Assembly: GCF_014656215.1 (NCBI RefSeq)
Contig: NZ_BNBZ01000009.1
Coordinates: 62,001 to 126,000, forward strand
Length of the DNA stretch: 64,000 nt
Reading direction: 5' to 3'
Source: Streptomyces zaomyceticus
GTDB taxonomy: Bacteria > Actinomycetota > Actinomycetes > Streptomycetales > Streptomycetaceae
Shown: one piece after another, positions 33,739-42,813 of the stretch
How positions within the stretch are numbered: the stretch's first letter is position 1
How the letters are laid out: the number at the start of each line of letters is the position of its first letter
Notes under the pieces: model-generated
Databases searched by the model: none
The model's input: the letters and a program-made list of their open reading frames with translations, nothing else
Told to the model about the DNA's origin: nothing
Translations under genes and position numbers: made by a program

Positions 33739-35136
33739 TCATGCCGGACGGTCGGCCCCGTCGCGCGGTGCCCCCGCCAGTTGGGCGCGCTCACGGTGTT
33801 CGGCGGCCTTCTTCTCGTAGATCTCGGCCATCCGCAGGTGGTAGTCCGGATTGTCCTGCTCGTAGATGTCGGGGATGCCGTCGTGGTCGTCGTCGCGCTC
33901 CTCGTCGGAGACCAGGGCCTGGTACTTCCGGACCCGCAGCTTCAGCAGGACGGAGGCGAGGACGGCCGCGATGAGCGAGCCGATGAGGACGGCGGCCTTC
34001 ACCTCGTCGGTGAGGACGGGATCGTCGGCGAAGGCGAGTTCGCCGATGAGCAGCGAGACGGTGAAGCCGATGCCGGCGAGCGTGGCGACGGCGAAGACGT
34101 CCGGCCAGGCCAGGTCGGGGTTGAGCTCCGCCCTGGTGAAGCGGGCGGCGAGCCAGGTGCCGCCGAAGATGCCGACGGCCTTGCCGACGACGAGGCCGAG
34201 GACGACGCCGAGGGTGACGGGCTGGGTGAACACGTCGTGGATCGCGCCGCCGGAGATGCTCACCCCGGCCGAGAAGAGCGCGAACAGGGGCACGGCGAGA
34301 CCGGCCGAGATCGGGCGGACGATGTGCTCGATGTGCTCGCCGGGGGAGTGCTTCTCGCCCTCCCGGGTGGTGCAGCGCAGCATCAGGCCCATGGCGACAC
34401 CGGCGATGGTGGCGTGGACGCCGCTGTTGTACATCAGGCCCCAGATGACCAGGGCCAGCGGAACGTACACGTACCAGCCGCGGACCTCCTTGCGGAGCAG
34501 CAGCCAGAAGAGGAGGAGTCCGGCGAAGGCGCCGCCGAGAGCGGCGAAGTTCAGGTCGCTGGTGAAGAAGATCGCGATGATCAGGATGGCGAAGAGGTCG
34601 TCGACGACGGCGAGGGTGAGCAGGAAGGCGCGCAGGGCGGAGGGCAGGGAGGTGCCGATGACGGCGAGGACGGCGAGGGCGAAGGCGATGTCGGTCGCGG
34701 TGGGGACGGCCCAGCCGTCCATGGAGCCGTTGCCGACGGCGTTGACCAGGGCGTAGACGAGGGCGGGCGCGGCCATGCCGCAGAGCGCGGCGATGACGGG
34801 GAGCGCGGCGGCCTTGGGGTCGCGCAGTTCGCCCGCGACGAGTTCCCGCTTGAGTTCGATGCCGGCGACGAAGAAGAAGATCGCGAGCAGTCCGTCGGCG
34901 GCCCAGTGCTGGATCGACAGGTCGAGGCCGAGTGCGGCGGGGCCTATGTGGAAGTCGCTGACGGTCTCGTAGCTGTCGCTCAGCGGGGTGTTGGCCCAGA
35001 TGAGGGCGATCACGGCGGCGAGGAGGAGCAGGACCCCGCCGACGGTCTCGGTGCGCAGGGCGTCGGTGAGGTAGCGCCGTTCGGGCAGGGAGAGACGGCC
35101 GAGGAACTTGCGGTCGGTCGGTGCGGGCGCGGCCAC
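33739..35136 (-). CDS. nhaA: Na+/H+ antiporter NhaA
   Basis: The protein has 465 residues with about 11-12 membrane helices. It shows the NhaA signatures FFVAGIELKRELVAGELRD, PTATDIAFALAVLAVIG and LAVVDDLFAILIIAIFFT, the last containing the two adjacent aspartates that bind Na+ or H+ in E. coli NhaA. The C-terminal 60 residues are a charged tail (SDEERDDDHDGIPDIYEQD) not found in the E. coli protein but common in actinobacteria. The GTG at 35136 has GGAGG seven bases upstream; the frame stays open to 35196. It exports Na+ in exchange for protons. Confidence 0.95.
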   Translation of the reverse strand: MAAPAPTDRKFLGRLSLPERRYLTDALRTETVGGVLLLLAAVIALIWANTPLSDSYETVSDFHIGPAALGLDLSIQHWAADGLLAIFFFVAGIELKRELVAGELRDPKAAALPVIAALCGMAAPALVYALVNAVGNGSMDGWAVPTATDIAFALAVLAVIGTSLPSALRAFLLTLAVVDDLFAILIIAIFFTSDLNFAALGGAFAGLLLFWLLLRKEVRGWYVYVPLALVIWGLMYNSGVHATIAGVAMGLMLRCTTREGEKHSPGEHIEHIVRPISAGLAVPLFALFSAGVSISGGAIHDVFTQPVTLGVVLGLVVGKAVGIFGGTWLAARFTRAELNPDLAWPDVFAVATLAGIGFTVSLLIGELAFADDPVLTDEVKAAVLIGSLIAAVLASVLLKLRVRKYQALVSDEERDDDHDGIPDIYEQDNPDYHLRMAEIYEKKAAEHRERAQLAGAPRDGADRPA

Positions 35137-35317
35137 GGGGAAACCTCCGGTCGGTGGGCAGGGCAGAGCACATGCCGACCAGACTTCCCGGCGCACCTAG
35201 GTTTTCCTGTCGCGTCCTTGACGCGGTCCTTACGGTACCTAACGAGCGGGGGTTGCGTCCGGCGAGATCCACTTTAGGCAGTTTCATCCCCTTCGTCCCG
35301 TCGGGTCGGGCCAAGCG

Positions 35318-35352
35318 GAACGCCCGCCCCGAGCGTCTCGGAGCGGGCGTTC
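35318..35352 (-). terminator. Hairpin terminator after acs
   Basis: GAACGCCCGC-C-CCGAG pairs with CTCGG-A-GCGGGCGTTC, with one mismatch. It lies 19 bases after the acs stop on the minus strand. The rest of 35137-35317 must hold the nhaA promoter; no clear boxes were identified. Confidence 0.65.
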
Positions 35353-35370
35353 GCGTCGTACGGGCCGTTC

Positions 35371-37326
35371 TCAGTCCTCGCTGGACGTGGTCGGCAGCTG
35401 GGTCTGGATGAGCGACATGACCGAGGAATCGGTCAGGGTGGTGACGTCGCCCAGCTCGCGGTTCTCCGCCACGTCACGCAGCAGACGGCGCATGATCTTG
35501 CCCGAGCGGGTCTTCGGCAGCTCCGCCACCGGCAGGATCCGCTTCGGCTTGGCGATCGGGCCGAGGGTCGCACCGACGTGGTTGCGCAGCTCGGCCACCA
35601 GGTTCTCGTCCTCGCTCGCCGAACCCCGCAGGATGACGAAGGCGACGATCGCCTGACCGGTCGTCTCGTCGGCGGCGCCCACGACGGCCGCCTCCGCGAC
35701 GGACGGGTGCGAGACGAGAGCCGACTCGACCTCGGTGGTCGAGATGTTGTGGCCGGAGACGAGCATGACGTCGTCGACCCGGCCGAGCAGCCAGATGTCG
35801 CCGTCCTCGTCCTTCTTGGCCCCGTCACCGGCGAAGTACTTGCCCTCGAAGCGGGACCAGTACGTGTCGATGTACCGCTGGTCGTCGCCCCAGATGGTGC
35901 GGAGCATCGACGGCCACGGCTCGGTGAGGACCAGGTAGCCGCCGCCGCCGTTCGGCACCTCGTTCGCCTCGTCGTCGACGACGGTCGCGGAGATGCCCGG
36001 CAGGGCGCGCTGGGCGGAGCCCGGCTTGGTCTCGGTGACGCCCGGCAGCGGCGAGATCATCATCGCGCCGGTCTCGGTCTGCCACCAGGTGTCCACGATC
36101 GGGGTCTTGTTCGCGCCGATGTGCTCGCGGTACCAGACCCAGGCCTCGGGGTTGATCGGCTCGCCGACCGAGCCCAGCACGCGGAGGCTGGACAGGTCGA
36201 ACTTCGCGGGGATGTCGTCGCCCCACTTCATGAACGTGCGGATCGCGGTGGGCGCCGTGTAGAGGATCGTGACGCCGTACTTCTGCACGATCTCCCAGAA
36301 CCGCCCCTGGTGCGGGGTGTCCGGGGTGCCCTCGTACATGACCTGCGTCGCGCCGTTGGCCAGCGGGCCGTAGACGATGTAGGAGTGCCCGGTGACCCAG
36401 CCGATGTCGGCGGTGCACCAGTAGACGTCGGTCGCCGGCTTGAGGTCGAAGACCGCGTGGTGGGTGTAGGCGGCCTGGGTGAGGTAGCCGCCGGAGGTGT
36501 GCAGGATGCCCTTCGGCTTCCCCGTGGTGCCCGAGGTGTAGAGGATGAAGAGCGGGTGCTCCGCCTCGAAGGCCTCCGGGGTGTGCTCGGCGGACTGGCG
36601 GGCGACGATGTCGTCCCACCACACGTCGCGGCCCTCGGTGAAGGCGGTGTCCTGACCCGTACGGCGGACCACGAGGACGTGCTCGACCTGCGGACACTTG
36701 GCGACGGCCTCGTCGATGGCCGGCTTGAGGGCGCTCGGCTTGCCGCGGCGGTAGCCACCGTCCGCGGTGACGACCAGCTTGGCGTCGGCGTCCTGGATGC
36801 GGGAGGCCACGGCGTCGGCCGAGAAGCCGCCGAAGACCACCGAGTGGGCGGCGCCGACGCGGGCGCAGGCCAGCATCGTGATGGCCGCCTCGGGGATCAT
36901 CGGCAGGTAGACGGCGACGCGGTCGCCCTTGCGGACACCCAGCTCGGTCAGGGCGTTGGCCGCCTTGGAGACCTCGTCCTTCAGCTCGGCGTAGGTGATC
37001 GCGCGGCTGTCGCCCGGCTCGCCCTCGAAGTGGATGGCGACCCGGTCGCCGTGGCCGGCCTCGACGTGCCGGTCGACGCAGTTGTACGCCACGTTCAGCT
37101 CGCCGTCGGCGAACCACTTGGCGAACGGCGGGTTCGACCAGTCGAGGGTCTCGGTCGGCTCGGTGGCCCAGGTCAGGCGCTTGGCCTGCTCGGCCCAGAA
37201 GCCCAGCCTGTCCGCCTTGGCCTGCTCGTACGCCTCCGCCGTCACGTTGGCGTGCGCGGCCAGCTCGGCGGGCGGCGAAAATCGACGCTCTTCCCGAAGC
37301 AGATTGGCCAGGCTTTCGTTGCTCAC
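35371..37326 (-). CDS. acs: Acetyl-CoA synthetase (AMP-forming)
   Basis: The protein has 651 residues, the usual length. The AMP-binding motif is YTSGTTGKPKGILHT, followed by WCTADIGWVTGHSYI and DTWWQTETGAMMISPLPG, the hinge region GRVDDVMLVSGHNISTTEVE and the C-terminal PKTRSGKIMRRLLRD, whose lysine is the conserved acetylation site. It activates acetate to acetyl-CoA in the cytosol. The GTG at 37326 (VSNESLANLL) has GGGAGA about seven bases upstream; a frame-internal ATG further up (37383) lacks family-like sequence. Confidence 0.96.
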   Translation of the reverse strand: MSNESLANLLREERRFSPPAELAAHANVTAEAYEQAKADRLGFWAEQAKRLTWATEPTETLDWSNPPFAKWFADGELNVAYNCVDRHVEAGHGDRVAIHFEGEPGDSRAITYAELKDEVSKAANALTELGVRKGDRVAVYLPMIPEAAITMLACARVGAAHSVVFGGFSADAVASRIQDADAKLVVTADGGYRRGKPSALKPAIDEAVAKCPQVEHVLVVRRTGQDTAFTEGRDVWWDDIVARQSAEHTPEAFEAEHPLFILYTSGTTGKPKGILHTSGGYLTQAAYTHHAVFDLKPATDVYWCTADIGWVTGHSYIVYGPLANGATQVMYEGTPDTPHQGRFWEIVQKYGVTILYTAPTAIRTFMKWGDDIPAKFDLSSLRVLGSVGEPINPEAWVWYREHIGANKTPIVDTWWQTETGAMMISPLPGVTETKPGSAQRALPGISATVVDDEANEVPNGGGGYLVLTEPWPSMLRTIWGDDQRYIDTYWSRFEGKYFAGDGAKKDEDGDIWLLGRVDDVMLVSGHNISTTEVESALVSHPSVAEAAVVGAADETTGQAIVAFVILRGSASEDENLVAELRNHVGATLGPIAKPKRILPVAELPKTRSGKIMRRLLRDVAENRELGDVTTLTDSSVMSLIQTQLPTTSSED

Positions 37327-37453
37327 GACATCTCCCTTTCCCAGGGCGTCCTCTGTGCGTATGTGTCCCGCGTCATACCTCATCAGTCAGATGCCCGGGT
37401 GACAAGAGTCTCCAGGGAATTGGTTTAGACCTGTGAGTCGTACGGCGTGCGGG

Positions 37454-37487
37454 GGCCCCTTCTTCCCGAGCGGTGGGAGAAGGGGCC
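37454..37487 (-). terminator. Hairpin terminator beyond the SulP-carbonic anhydrase gene
   Basis: GGCCCCTTCTTCCC pairs with GGGAGAAGGGGCC (one bulged base) around a 7-base loop. It is separated from the gene's stop by the 25-bp repeats. Confidence 0.6.
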
Positions 37488-37522
37488 ACACAGTCTCACG
37501 GACGGCGGGAGCGGAAGGTTCA

Positions 37523-37650
37523 GGACGCGCCGCCCCGTTCCCGCTCAGGGCGCGCGGCCCGGTTCCAGCTCAGGGCGCGCGGCCCGGTTCCCGGTCGGGA
37601 CGCGCCGCCCCGTTCCCGGCGGGGACGCGCCGACGTCTCCCGGTCAGGAG
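37523..37650. repeat. 25-bp tandem repeats, about five copies
   Basis: CGCGC core elements recur exactly every 25 bases at 37526, 37551, 37576, 37601 and 37626. The unit consensus contains CGCGCSGCCCSGTTCC. The array runs from the terminator side into the last codons of the SulP-carbonic anhydrase gene. Confidence 0.85.
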
Positions 37651-40028
37651 GCGCGCGCCGTCTCCCGGAGAGCCGTCGGCATCACCTGGGTGAAGACGTC
37701 GTCGTAGCTGTGCACCTCGTCCGTCCCGGAGAGCAGATACGCCTGCGCCTCGCCCACATGGAAGTACATGCCGTGCAGCGTGAGCGTGCCCTCGGCGAGC
37801 CTCCGCGCCACCGGCTCGTACGCCCGCAGGTGATCCAGCTGCTGGACCACATTGGTCAGACAGAGCTGCTCGACCGCGTCGGCCGGAAGCCGCCCGGAGA
37901 TCCGGGCCCAGGCGTGGCGCCGGCTCGCCATCCGCTCCAGGCTCGGCCGGCCGTGGCGCAGCCAGCGGCGGAGCGGGGTCGGCGGGTCGTCGGGACCGCC
38001 GTTCAGCAGGGCCTGCATCGCGCCGCAGCCGGAGTGGCCGCAGACGGTGATCGACTCGACCCGCAGCACCTCCACCGCGTACTCGATCGCCGCGGCCACC
38101 GAGTCGTCGCCGCTCTCCTCGCCCGGGAGGGGGACGAGGTTGCCGACGTTGCGCACGGTGAAGAGGTCGCCGGGGCCGCTCGATGTGATCATGCTGGTCA
38201 CCAGGCGGGAGTCGGCGCAGGTCAGGAAGAGCTGCGAGGGGGTCTGCCCCTCCCGCGCGAGCCGGGCGAGCTCGTCCCGCACGAGCGGGGCCGTGTTCCG
38301 CTGGAACTTGCCGATGCCGCTGGCCAGATGGAGGCCCGTCGTGCGCCGGGGTTCGAGGGGTGCCGCGGTCTCCTCGGGCCCGCCGGTCCCGTCCGCCGTC
38401 GGCTGTTCCCCGCACTGGTGGTTGTGCCACGGGGTCCAGGGGCGGCAGCAGATGTGTGCGGCGGAGGCCGAGGCGGTGGAGGCCGGCGGCTCGGCGATCC
38501 GGGCGCCGGACGGGCCGGTCGTCTCGACCGTGCCGCCGTGGGCGAGATGCCCCGCGGTCCAGTCGCTCAGCGTCTCGTAGGCGGCGTGGTCCATGAAGGA
38601 TCCGTCCAGTTCGACCACCACGTCGGAACCGTGGGGCAGTTGGTGCAGGGCCCGGCTCAGCCGGGGGACGGCGAGAAAGGTCAACTGGCCTCGTACGTGC
38701 AACAGCTGGCGCCCGTCCCGCTCCTCGCGGGTGATCCGGGTGCGGGTGAGCCGGTGCAGGGCGACCGCGATGGCCACGGCGATCCCGAGGGCGACGCCCT
38801 CCAGGATGCCGACGAGGACGACTCCGGTCACCGTCACGACGTAGACGACGACCTCGCGGTGCCGGGTGACGGTACGGATGTGGGTGATGCTGACCATCTG
38901 GATGCCCACCACCATGACCAGGGCGGCGAGGGCGGGCAGCGGGATCAGGTCGAGCACGGGGACGAGCAGCAGGGCCGCGAGCACGATCCACAGGCCGTGC
39001 AGCATCGTGGAGGCGCGGGACACCGCGCCTGCCGAGACATTGGCGACGCTGCGGACCGCGACCCCGGCGACCGGGAGCCCGCCGAGCGCCCCGGAGACCA
39101 CGTTGGCCGCGCCCTGGCCGGCGAGCTCGCGGTCGAGGGCGGAGCGCGGGACGCCGTGGCCGCCGTCCGGACGGTTCGCGACCAGCTTGTCGACCGCCAC
39201 GGCGGAGAGCAGTGACTGCACGCTGGTGACCAGGGTGATCGTGAGGACACCGGCCGCGATGCCGAGCACCGGGCCCTCGGGCAGGCCCGGCAGCGCGTGA
39301 CTGCTCCAGGACGGCAGGTCGACACGGGGGACGGCGAGCCCGGCGAAGGCCGCCACCGCCGTCGCCCCGGCCACCGCGACGAGCGCGGCGGGAACCTTCC
39401 GTACGAGCTGCCCGGCGCGGCCCGGAAGCTTGGGCCAGCACAGCAGTACGGCCACGGTGAGGGCGCTGATGGCGAGTGCCGCCGGATGGATGTCCGCCAA
39501 CTGGGAGGGCAGGGCCAGGACGTTGTCGACGGCGGAGCTCTGGGGGGTGCTGCCGAGCACGATGTGGAGCTGGGCGAGGGCGATGGTGACGCCGATGCCG
39601 GCCAGCATGCCGTGCACGATCGCGGGCGAGACGGCGAGCGCCGAGCGGGCCACCCGGAGGGCGGACAGGCCGAGCTGGGCGAGACCGGCCAGCACGGTGA
39701 TGGCGCAGGTGGTGCGCCAGCCGTAGAGGTGGATGAGCTCGGCGGTCACCACGGTGAGGCCGGCCGCGGGGCCGCTCACCTGGAGCGGGGAGCCGCCGAA
39801 GCGGCCGGCGACCAGGCCGCCGACGGCGGCGGCGACCAGGCCGGACTGGAGCGGGGCTCCGGTGGCGAGCGCGATGCCGAGCGAGAGCGGCAGGGCGATC
39901 AGGAAGACAGCGACGGAGGCGGACAGATCGGCCCCGGCGACGCGGAAGCGGCGGGGCCGCTCCGGCGGGCTGTGGGGCCGCTGGACGCGGGGTCGGGTGG
40001 TGGTGCGGTCGGGGGTGCAGAGGGTCAT
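37644..40028 (-). CDS. SulP-type anion transporter fused to a beta-carbonic anhydrase
   Basis: The protein has 794 residues in three parts. Residues 25-430 contain 10-12 membrane helices of the SulP/SLC26 family (SVAVFLIALPLSLGIALATG, QSGLVAAAVGGLVAGRFGGS, LQVSGPAAGLTVV). A STAS domain lies at about 440-530 (LHVRGQLTFLAVPRLSRAL). From about 595 there is a beta-class carbonic anhydrase with the zinc ligands in FLTCADSRL and CGHSGCGAMQ. Such fusions are thought to import bicarbonate (or take up CO2 via local hydration) and interconvert it with CO2 at the membrane. The ATG at 40028 has GGAGGAGA eight bases upstream. Transport specificity is inferred, not shown. Confidence 0.92.
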   Translation of the reverse strand: MTLCTPDRTTTRPRVQRPHSPPERPRRFRVAGADLSASVAVFLIALPLSLGIALATGAPLQSGLVAAAVGGLVAGRFGGSPLQVSGPAAGLTVVTAELIHLYGWRTTCAITVLAGLAQLGLSALRVARSALAVSPAIVHGMLAGIGVTIALAQLHIVLGSTPQSSAVDNVLALPSQLADIHPAALAISALTVAVLLCWPKLPGRAGQLVRKVPAALVAVAGATAVAAFAGLAVPRVDLPSWSSHALPGLPEGPVLGIAAGVLTITLVTSVQSLLSAVAVDKLVANRPDGGHGVPRSALDRELAGQGAANVVSGALGGLPVAGVAVRSVANVSAGAVSRASTMLHGLWIVLAALLLVPVLDLIPLPALAALVMVVGIQMVSITHIRTVTRHREVVVYVVTVTGVVLVGILEGVALGIAVAIAVALHRLTRTRITREERDGRQLLHVRGQLTFLAVPRLSRALHQLPHGSDVVVELDGSFMDHAAYETLSDWTAGHLAHGGTVETTGPSGARIAEPPASTASASAAHICCRPWTPWHNHQCGEQPTADGTGGPEETAAPLEPRRTTGLHLASGIGKFQRNTAPLVRDELARLAREGQTPSQLFLTCADSRLVTSMITSSGPGDLFTVRNVGNLVPLPGEESGDDSVAAAIEYAVEVLRVESITVCGHSGCGAMQALLNGGPDDPPTPLRRWLRHGRPSLERMASRRHAWARISGRLPADAVEQLCLTNVVQQLDHLRAYEPVARRLAEGTLTLHGMYFHVGEAQAYLLSGTDEVHSYDDVFTQVMPTALRETARAS

Positions 40029-40219
40029 TCCCGTCTCCTCCGGGCAGCGCGGTCGCGGTTCGTGCGGGACGAACGTGGGGGCTCGCGGCCGTGGGTCACG
40101 GCATGCAGCGGCGGGATTCCCGACGGGATCCCGCCAGGGGCGAGGATCAACGCTCGGTAAATGGATCGTAATGGAGAGTAAAGTCTCCGGCATTATTTTC
40201 GGGGCAAACAGGGCAATGA

Positions 40220-40237
40220 TTCACCGGTTCCGGTGAA
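40220..40237. promoter_or_regulatory. 18-nt palindrome in divergent promoter region
   Basis: TTCACCGG-TT-CCGGTGAA: perfect 8-bp arms. It sits in the 301-bp AT-richer space between the SulP-carbonic anhydrase gene and the lipoprotein gene, 93 bases before the latter's start; likely an operator for an unknown regulator. A weaker GGAGA/TCTCC repeat lies at about 40171-40187. Confidence 0.45.
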
Positions 40238-40329
40238 GGGCGAACGGATTGCCGCTTGTCGTTTCATCTCTCCGGTCGTCGCGGTGCGACGTTGACGCCG
40301 CTCGCACGGAACCGAGGAGAGGTGGGCGG

Positions 40330-41652
40330 ATGACAGCCGCCGGGAGAAGGACCACTGCCCAGAGGAAGGCACTCGCCGCCGGTGCCCTCACCGTCGCCCT
40401 GATCACCGGCCTCGCCGGCTGCTCGGGCTCCGACGGCGGCGCCACGAAGGCCGCGCCGGGCGGCGCGGGCGCCAAGAAGCCACCGGCCGCCGCCCCGCCG
40501 AACGCCGTCCGCCTGATCGGCGACGGCTCCACCGCCTACACCGGCGCCCAGCCCCGCCAGCCCGTCTGGCAGAAGCTCAAGCCGGGCGAGACCCCGCCGC
40601 AGTTCGTCGTCTTCTCGTGGGACGGCGCGGGCGAGGACAGCCAGAAGCTCTTCTCCCACTTCCGCGAGGTCGGCAAGAAGTACGACGCCACCATGACGTA
40701 CTTCCTCAGCGGCGTGTACCTGCTGCCCGAGGAGAAGCGGGAGCTCTACGACCCGCCGCAGCACAGCACCGGGCGCTCCGACATCGGCTTCAACGACACC
40801 GAGGGCATCCGTGCCACCGTCCGCGAACTCCGCGGGGCGTGGCAGGACGGCAACGAGATCGGCACCCACTTCAACGGGCACTTCTGCGGCGCCGACGGCG
40901 GTGTCGGGACCTGGTCCGTCGAGGAGTGGAAGAGCGAGATCAAGCAGGCCAAGTCCTTCGTCAAGAACTGGAAGACCAACTCGGGGCTGCGCGCCGAGCA
41001 GCCGCTGCCCTTCGACTACGACAAGGAGCTCGTCGGCGCCCGCACCCCCTGCCTCGAAGGCCGGACGAACTTCGTCCAGGCGGCGGCCCAGCTGGGCTTC
41101 CGCTACGACACGAGCGGCGTCAACGACCAGATCTGGCCCAAGAAGGACCTCGGCGTCTGGGACCTGTCGCTCCAGCTCGTGCCGGTCCCGGGCCGTGCCT
41201 TCCAGACGCTGTCCATGGACTACAACTTCCTGGTCAACCAGTCCCCGGGCACGACACAGGGCGACCCGTCCCAGCGCGAGTACTGGGGCGACCAGATGCG
41301 GGACGGCCTGGTGCAGGCCTTCGAGCGCTCCTACCGGGGCAACCGCGCGCCGCTCATCATCGGCAACCACTTCGAGTCCTGGAACGGCGGCACGTACATG
41401 CGGGCCGTCGAGGAGACCATCGCCACGGTCTGCGTGCAGAAGGACGTCAAGTGCGTCTCCTTCCGCCAGCTCGCCGACTGGCTCGACGCCCAGGACCCGG
41501 ACGTCGTCGCCAAGATGCGCACCCTGAAGGTCGGCGAGGCCCCGCCGGCCGGCTGGAAGACCTTCCTCGCCCCCCAGCCGGCGGCTCCGGCGGCCTCCGC
41601 GGCCCCCGCGGGCGCCCCGGCGGCACGCGCCGGGCAGGCCGCACGGCACTGA
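40330..41652 (+). CDS. Polysaccharide deacetylase-like lipoprotein
   Basis: The protein has 440 residues. It begins with a twin-basic lipoprotein signal (RRTTAQRKALAAGALTVALI) and the lipobox GLAGC. The mature part has a NodB-like barrel: PPQFVVFSWDGAGED carries the motif-1 aspartate and EIGTHFNGHFCG the metal-binding H-x3-H of motif 2, and later WGDQMRDGLVQAFERSYRGN and APLIIGNHFESWNGG. The C-terminus is a Pro/Ala-rich tail. It is probably anchored outside the membrane, acting on an acetylated glycan; the substrate is unknown and some classical deacetylase residues differ. The ATG at 40330 has GGAGAGGTGGG upstream. Confidence 0.85.
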   Translation: MTAAGRRTTAQRKALAAGALTVALITGLAGCSGSDGGATKAAPGGAGAKKPPAAAPPNAVRLIGDGSTAYTGAQPRQPVWQKLKPGETPPQFVVFSWDGAGEDSQKLFSHFREVGKKYDATMTYFLSGVYLLPEEKRELYDPPQHSTGRSDIGFNDTEGIRATVRELRGAWQDGNEIGTHFNGHFCGADGGVGTWSVEEWKSEIKQAKSFVKNWKTNSGLRAEQPLPFDYDKELVGARTPCLEGRTNFVQAAAQLGFRYDTSGVNDQIWPKKDLGVWDLSLQLVPVPGRAFQTLSMDYNFLVNQSPGTTQGDPSQREYWGDQMRDGLVQAFERSYRGNRAPLIIGNHFESWNGGTYMRAVEETIATVCVQKDVKCVSFRQLADWLDAQDPDVVAKMRTLKVGEAPPAGWKTFLAPQPAAPAASAAPAGAPAARAGQAARH

Positions 41653-41727
41653 GCCGTTCGGCGGTGAGCCCCGCCCGGGGTTCGTGGTGCCGCGTCGGAC
41701 TCCGTCCGCCGTTCGGTGGCCGGGCCG

Positions 41728-42711
41728 TCAGCCGAGCCGGGCGGTCAGCGGCTCGCCCAGCGTGAACCCGGGGTCGACCTGCGCCGCCAGGTCGGCCCCG
41801 GTCTTGGCGTTGCCCCAGCTCTCCGCGTTGCGCAGGTGGAAGTGGACCATCTGGCGCGTGTAGCGCTCCCAGTCGCGGTCGGCGTACGAGTCGTCCGCCG
41901 CGTCCTGGAGGGCCTGGAGGGACATCCGGTTCTCCGCCTCCAGGAGCTCGAAGCGCGGCGGGTGGCCCTTCTCCATCGCGCGGACCCAGTCCGAATGGCC
42001 CACCGTCACGAGCAGGTCCTCGCCGACCTCCGCGCGCAGGAAGTCGAGGTCGTCCTGGCCCTGCACCTTGTTGCCGACGACCTTGAGCGCGACGCCGAAG
42101 TCCCGCGCGTACTCCTTGTACTGACGGTAGACCGATACGCCCTTGCGGGTCGGCTCGGCGACCAGGAAGGTCATGTCGAAGCGGGTGAAGAGGCCGGAGG
42201 CGAAGGAGTCCGAGCCCGCGGTCATGTCGACGACCACGTACTCGTCGGCCCCGTCGACCAGGTGGTTGAGGCAGAGCTCCACCGCGCCGACCTTCGAGTG
42301 GTAGCAGGAGACCCCGAGGTCCGACTCCGTGAAGGGGCCGGTCGCCATCAGACGGATCTCGCCGTCGTCGAGCGGGACCGTCCGCGCGCACGCCTCGTAC
42401 ACCGGGTTCTCCTCGCGGACCCGCAGCAGCCGCGAACCCTCCCCGGGCGGCGTCGTCTTGATCATGGTGTCGGCGGAGGCGATCCGCGGGTTGCTGCCCC
42501 GCAGGTACTCCTTGATGAGCGGCAGGTGCGCGCCCATCGCGGGCAGCGCGGCGGCCTCCGCCTCGGGCAGGCCGAGCGCGGCGCCCAGGTGCTGGTTGAT
42601 GTCGGCGTCGACGGCTACGACCGGGGCTTCGTTGGCGGCGAGGTGGCGGATGAAGAGCGAGGACAGCGTGGTCTTGCCGCTGCCGCCCTTCCCCACGAAA
42701 GCGATCTTCAT
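41728..42711 (-). CDS. MinD/CooC-like P-loop ATPase
   Basis: The protein has 327 residues. It starts MKIAFVGKGGSGKTTLSSLF, a deviant Walker A motif with both lysines of the MinD/ParA/CooC class, followed by VVAVDADINQHLGAALGLP and the Walker B-like VVVDMTAGSDSFASGLF. The switch motif DMTAGSDSF replaces DTPAG. The C-terminal third is helical. The family includes nickel or metal-centre maturation ATPases, but nothing nearby points to a partner; the function is unknown. A GTG two codons upstream (42717) is an alternative. It is divergent from the Fic-like gene with 102 bases between. Confidence 0.85.
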   Translation of the reverse strand: MKIAFVGKGGSGKTTLSSLFIRHLAANEAPVVAVDADINQHLGAALGLPEAEAAALPAMGAHLPLIKEYLRGSNPRIASADTMIKTTPPGEGSRLLRVREENPVYEACARTVPLDDGEIRLMATGPFTESDLGVSCYHSKVGAVELCLNHLVDGADEYVVVDMTAGSDSFASGLFTRFDMTFLVAEPTRKGVSVYRQYKEYARDFGVALKVVGNKVQGQDDLDFLRAEVGEDLLVTVGHSDWVRAMEKGHPPRFELLEAENRMSLQALQDAADDSYADRDWERYTRQMVHFHLRNAESWGNAKTGADLAAQVDPGFTLGEPLTARLG

Positions 42712-42799
42712 GTTCACCTAGGGTAGTGGCATGAACGCGGCGCGTGGTCGCGATGCGTGAAGAAGACCACTCCATCGTGGGGTGGGCCCCGGGGGCGCG

Positions 42800-42805
42800 T
42801 AGCCT
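42800..42805 (+). promoter_or_regulatory. -10 element of a probably leaderless promoter
   Basis: TAGCCT lies 8 bases before the ATG at 42814; no ribosome-binding site intervenes. Confidence 0.4.
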
Positions 42806-42813
42806 CCCTACTT

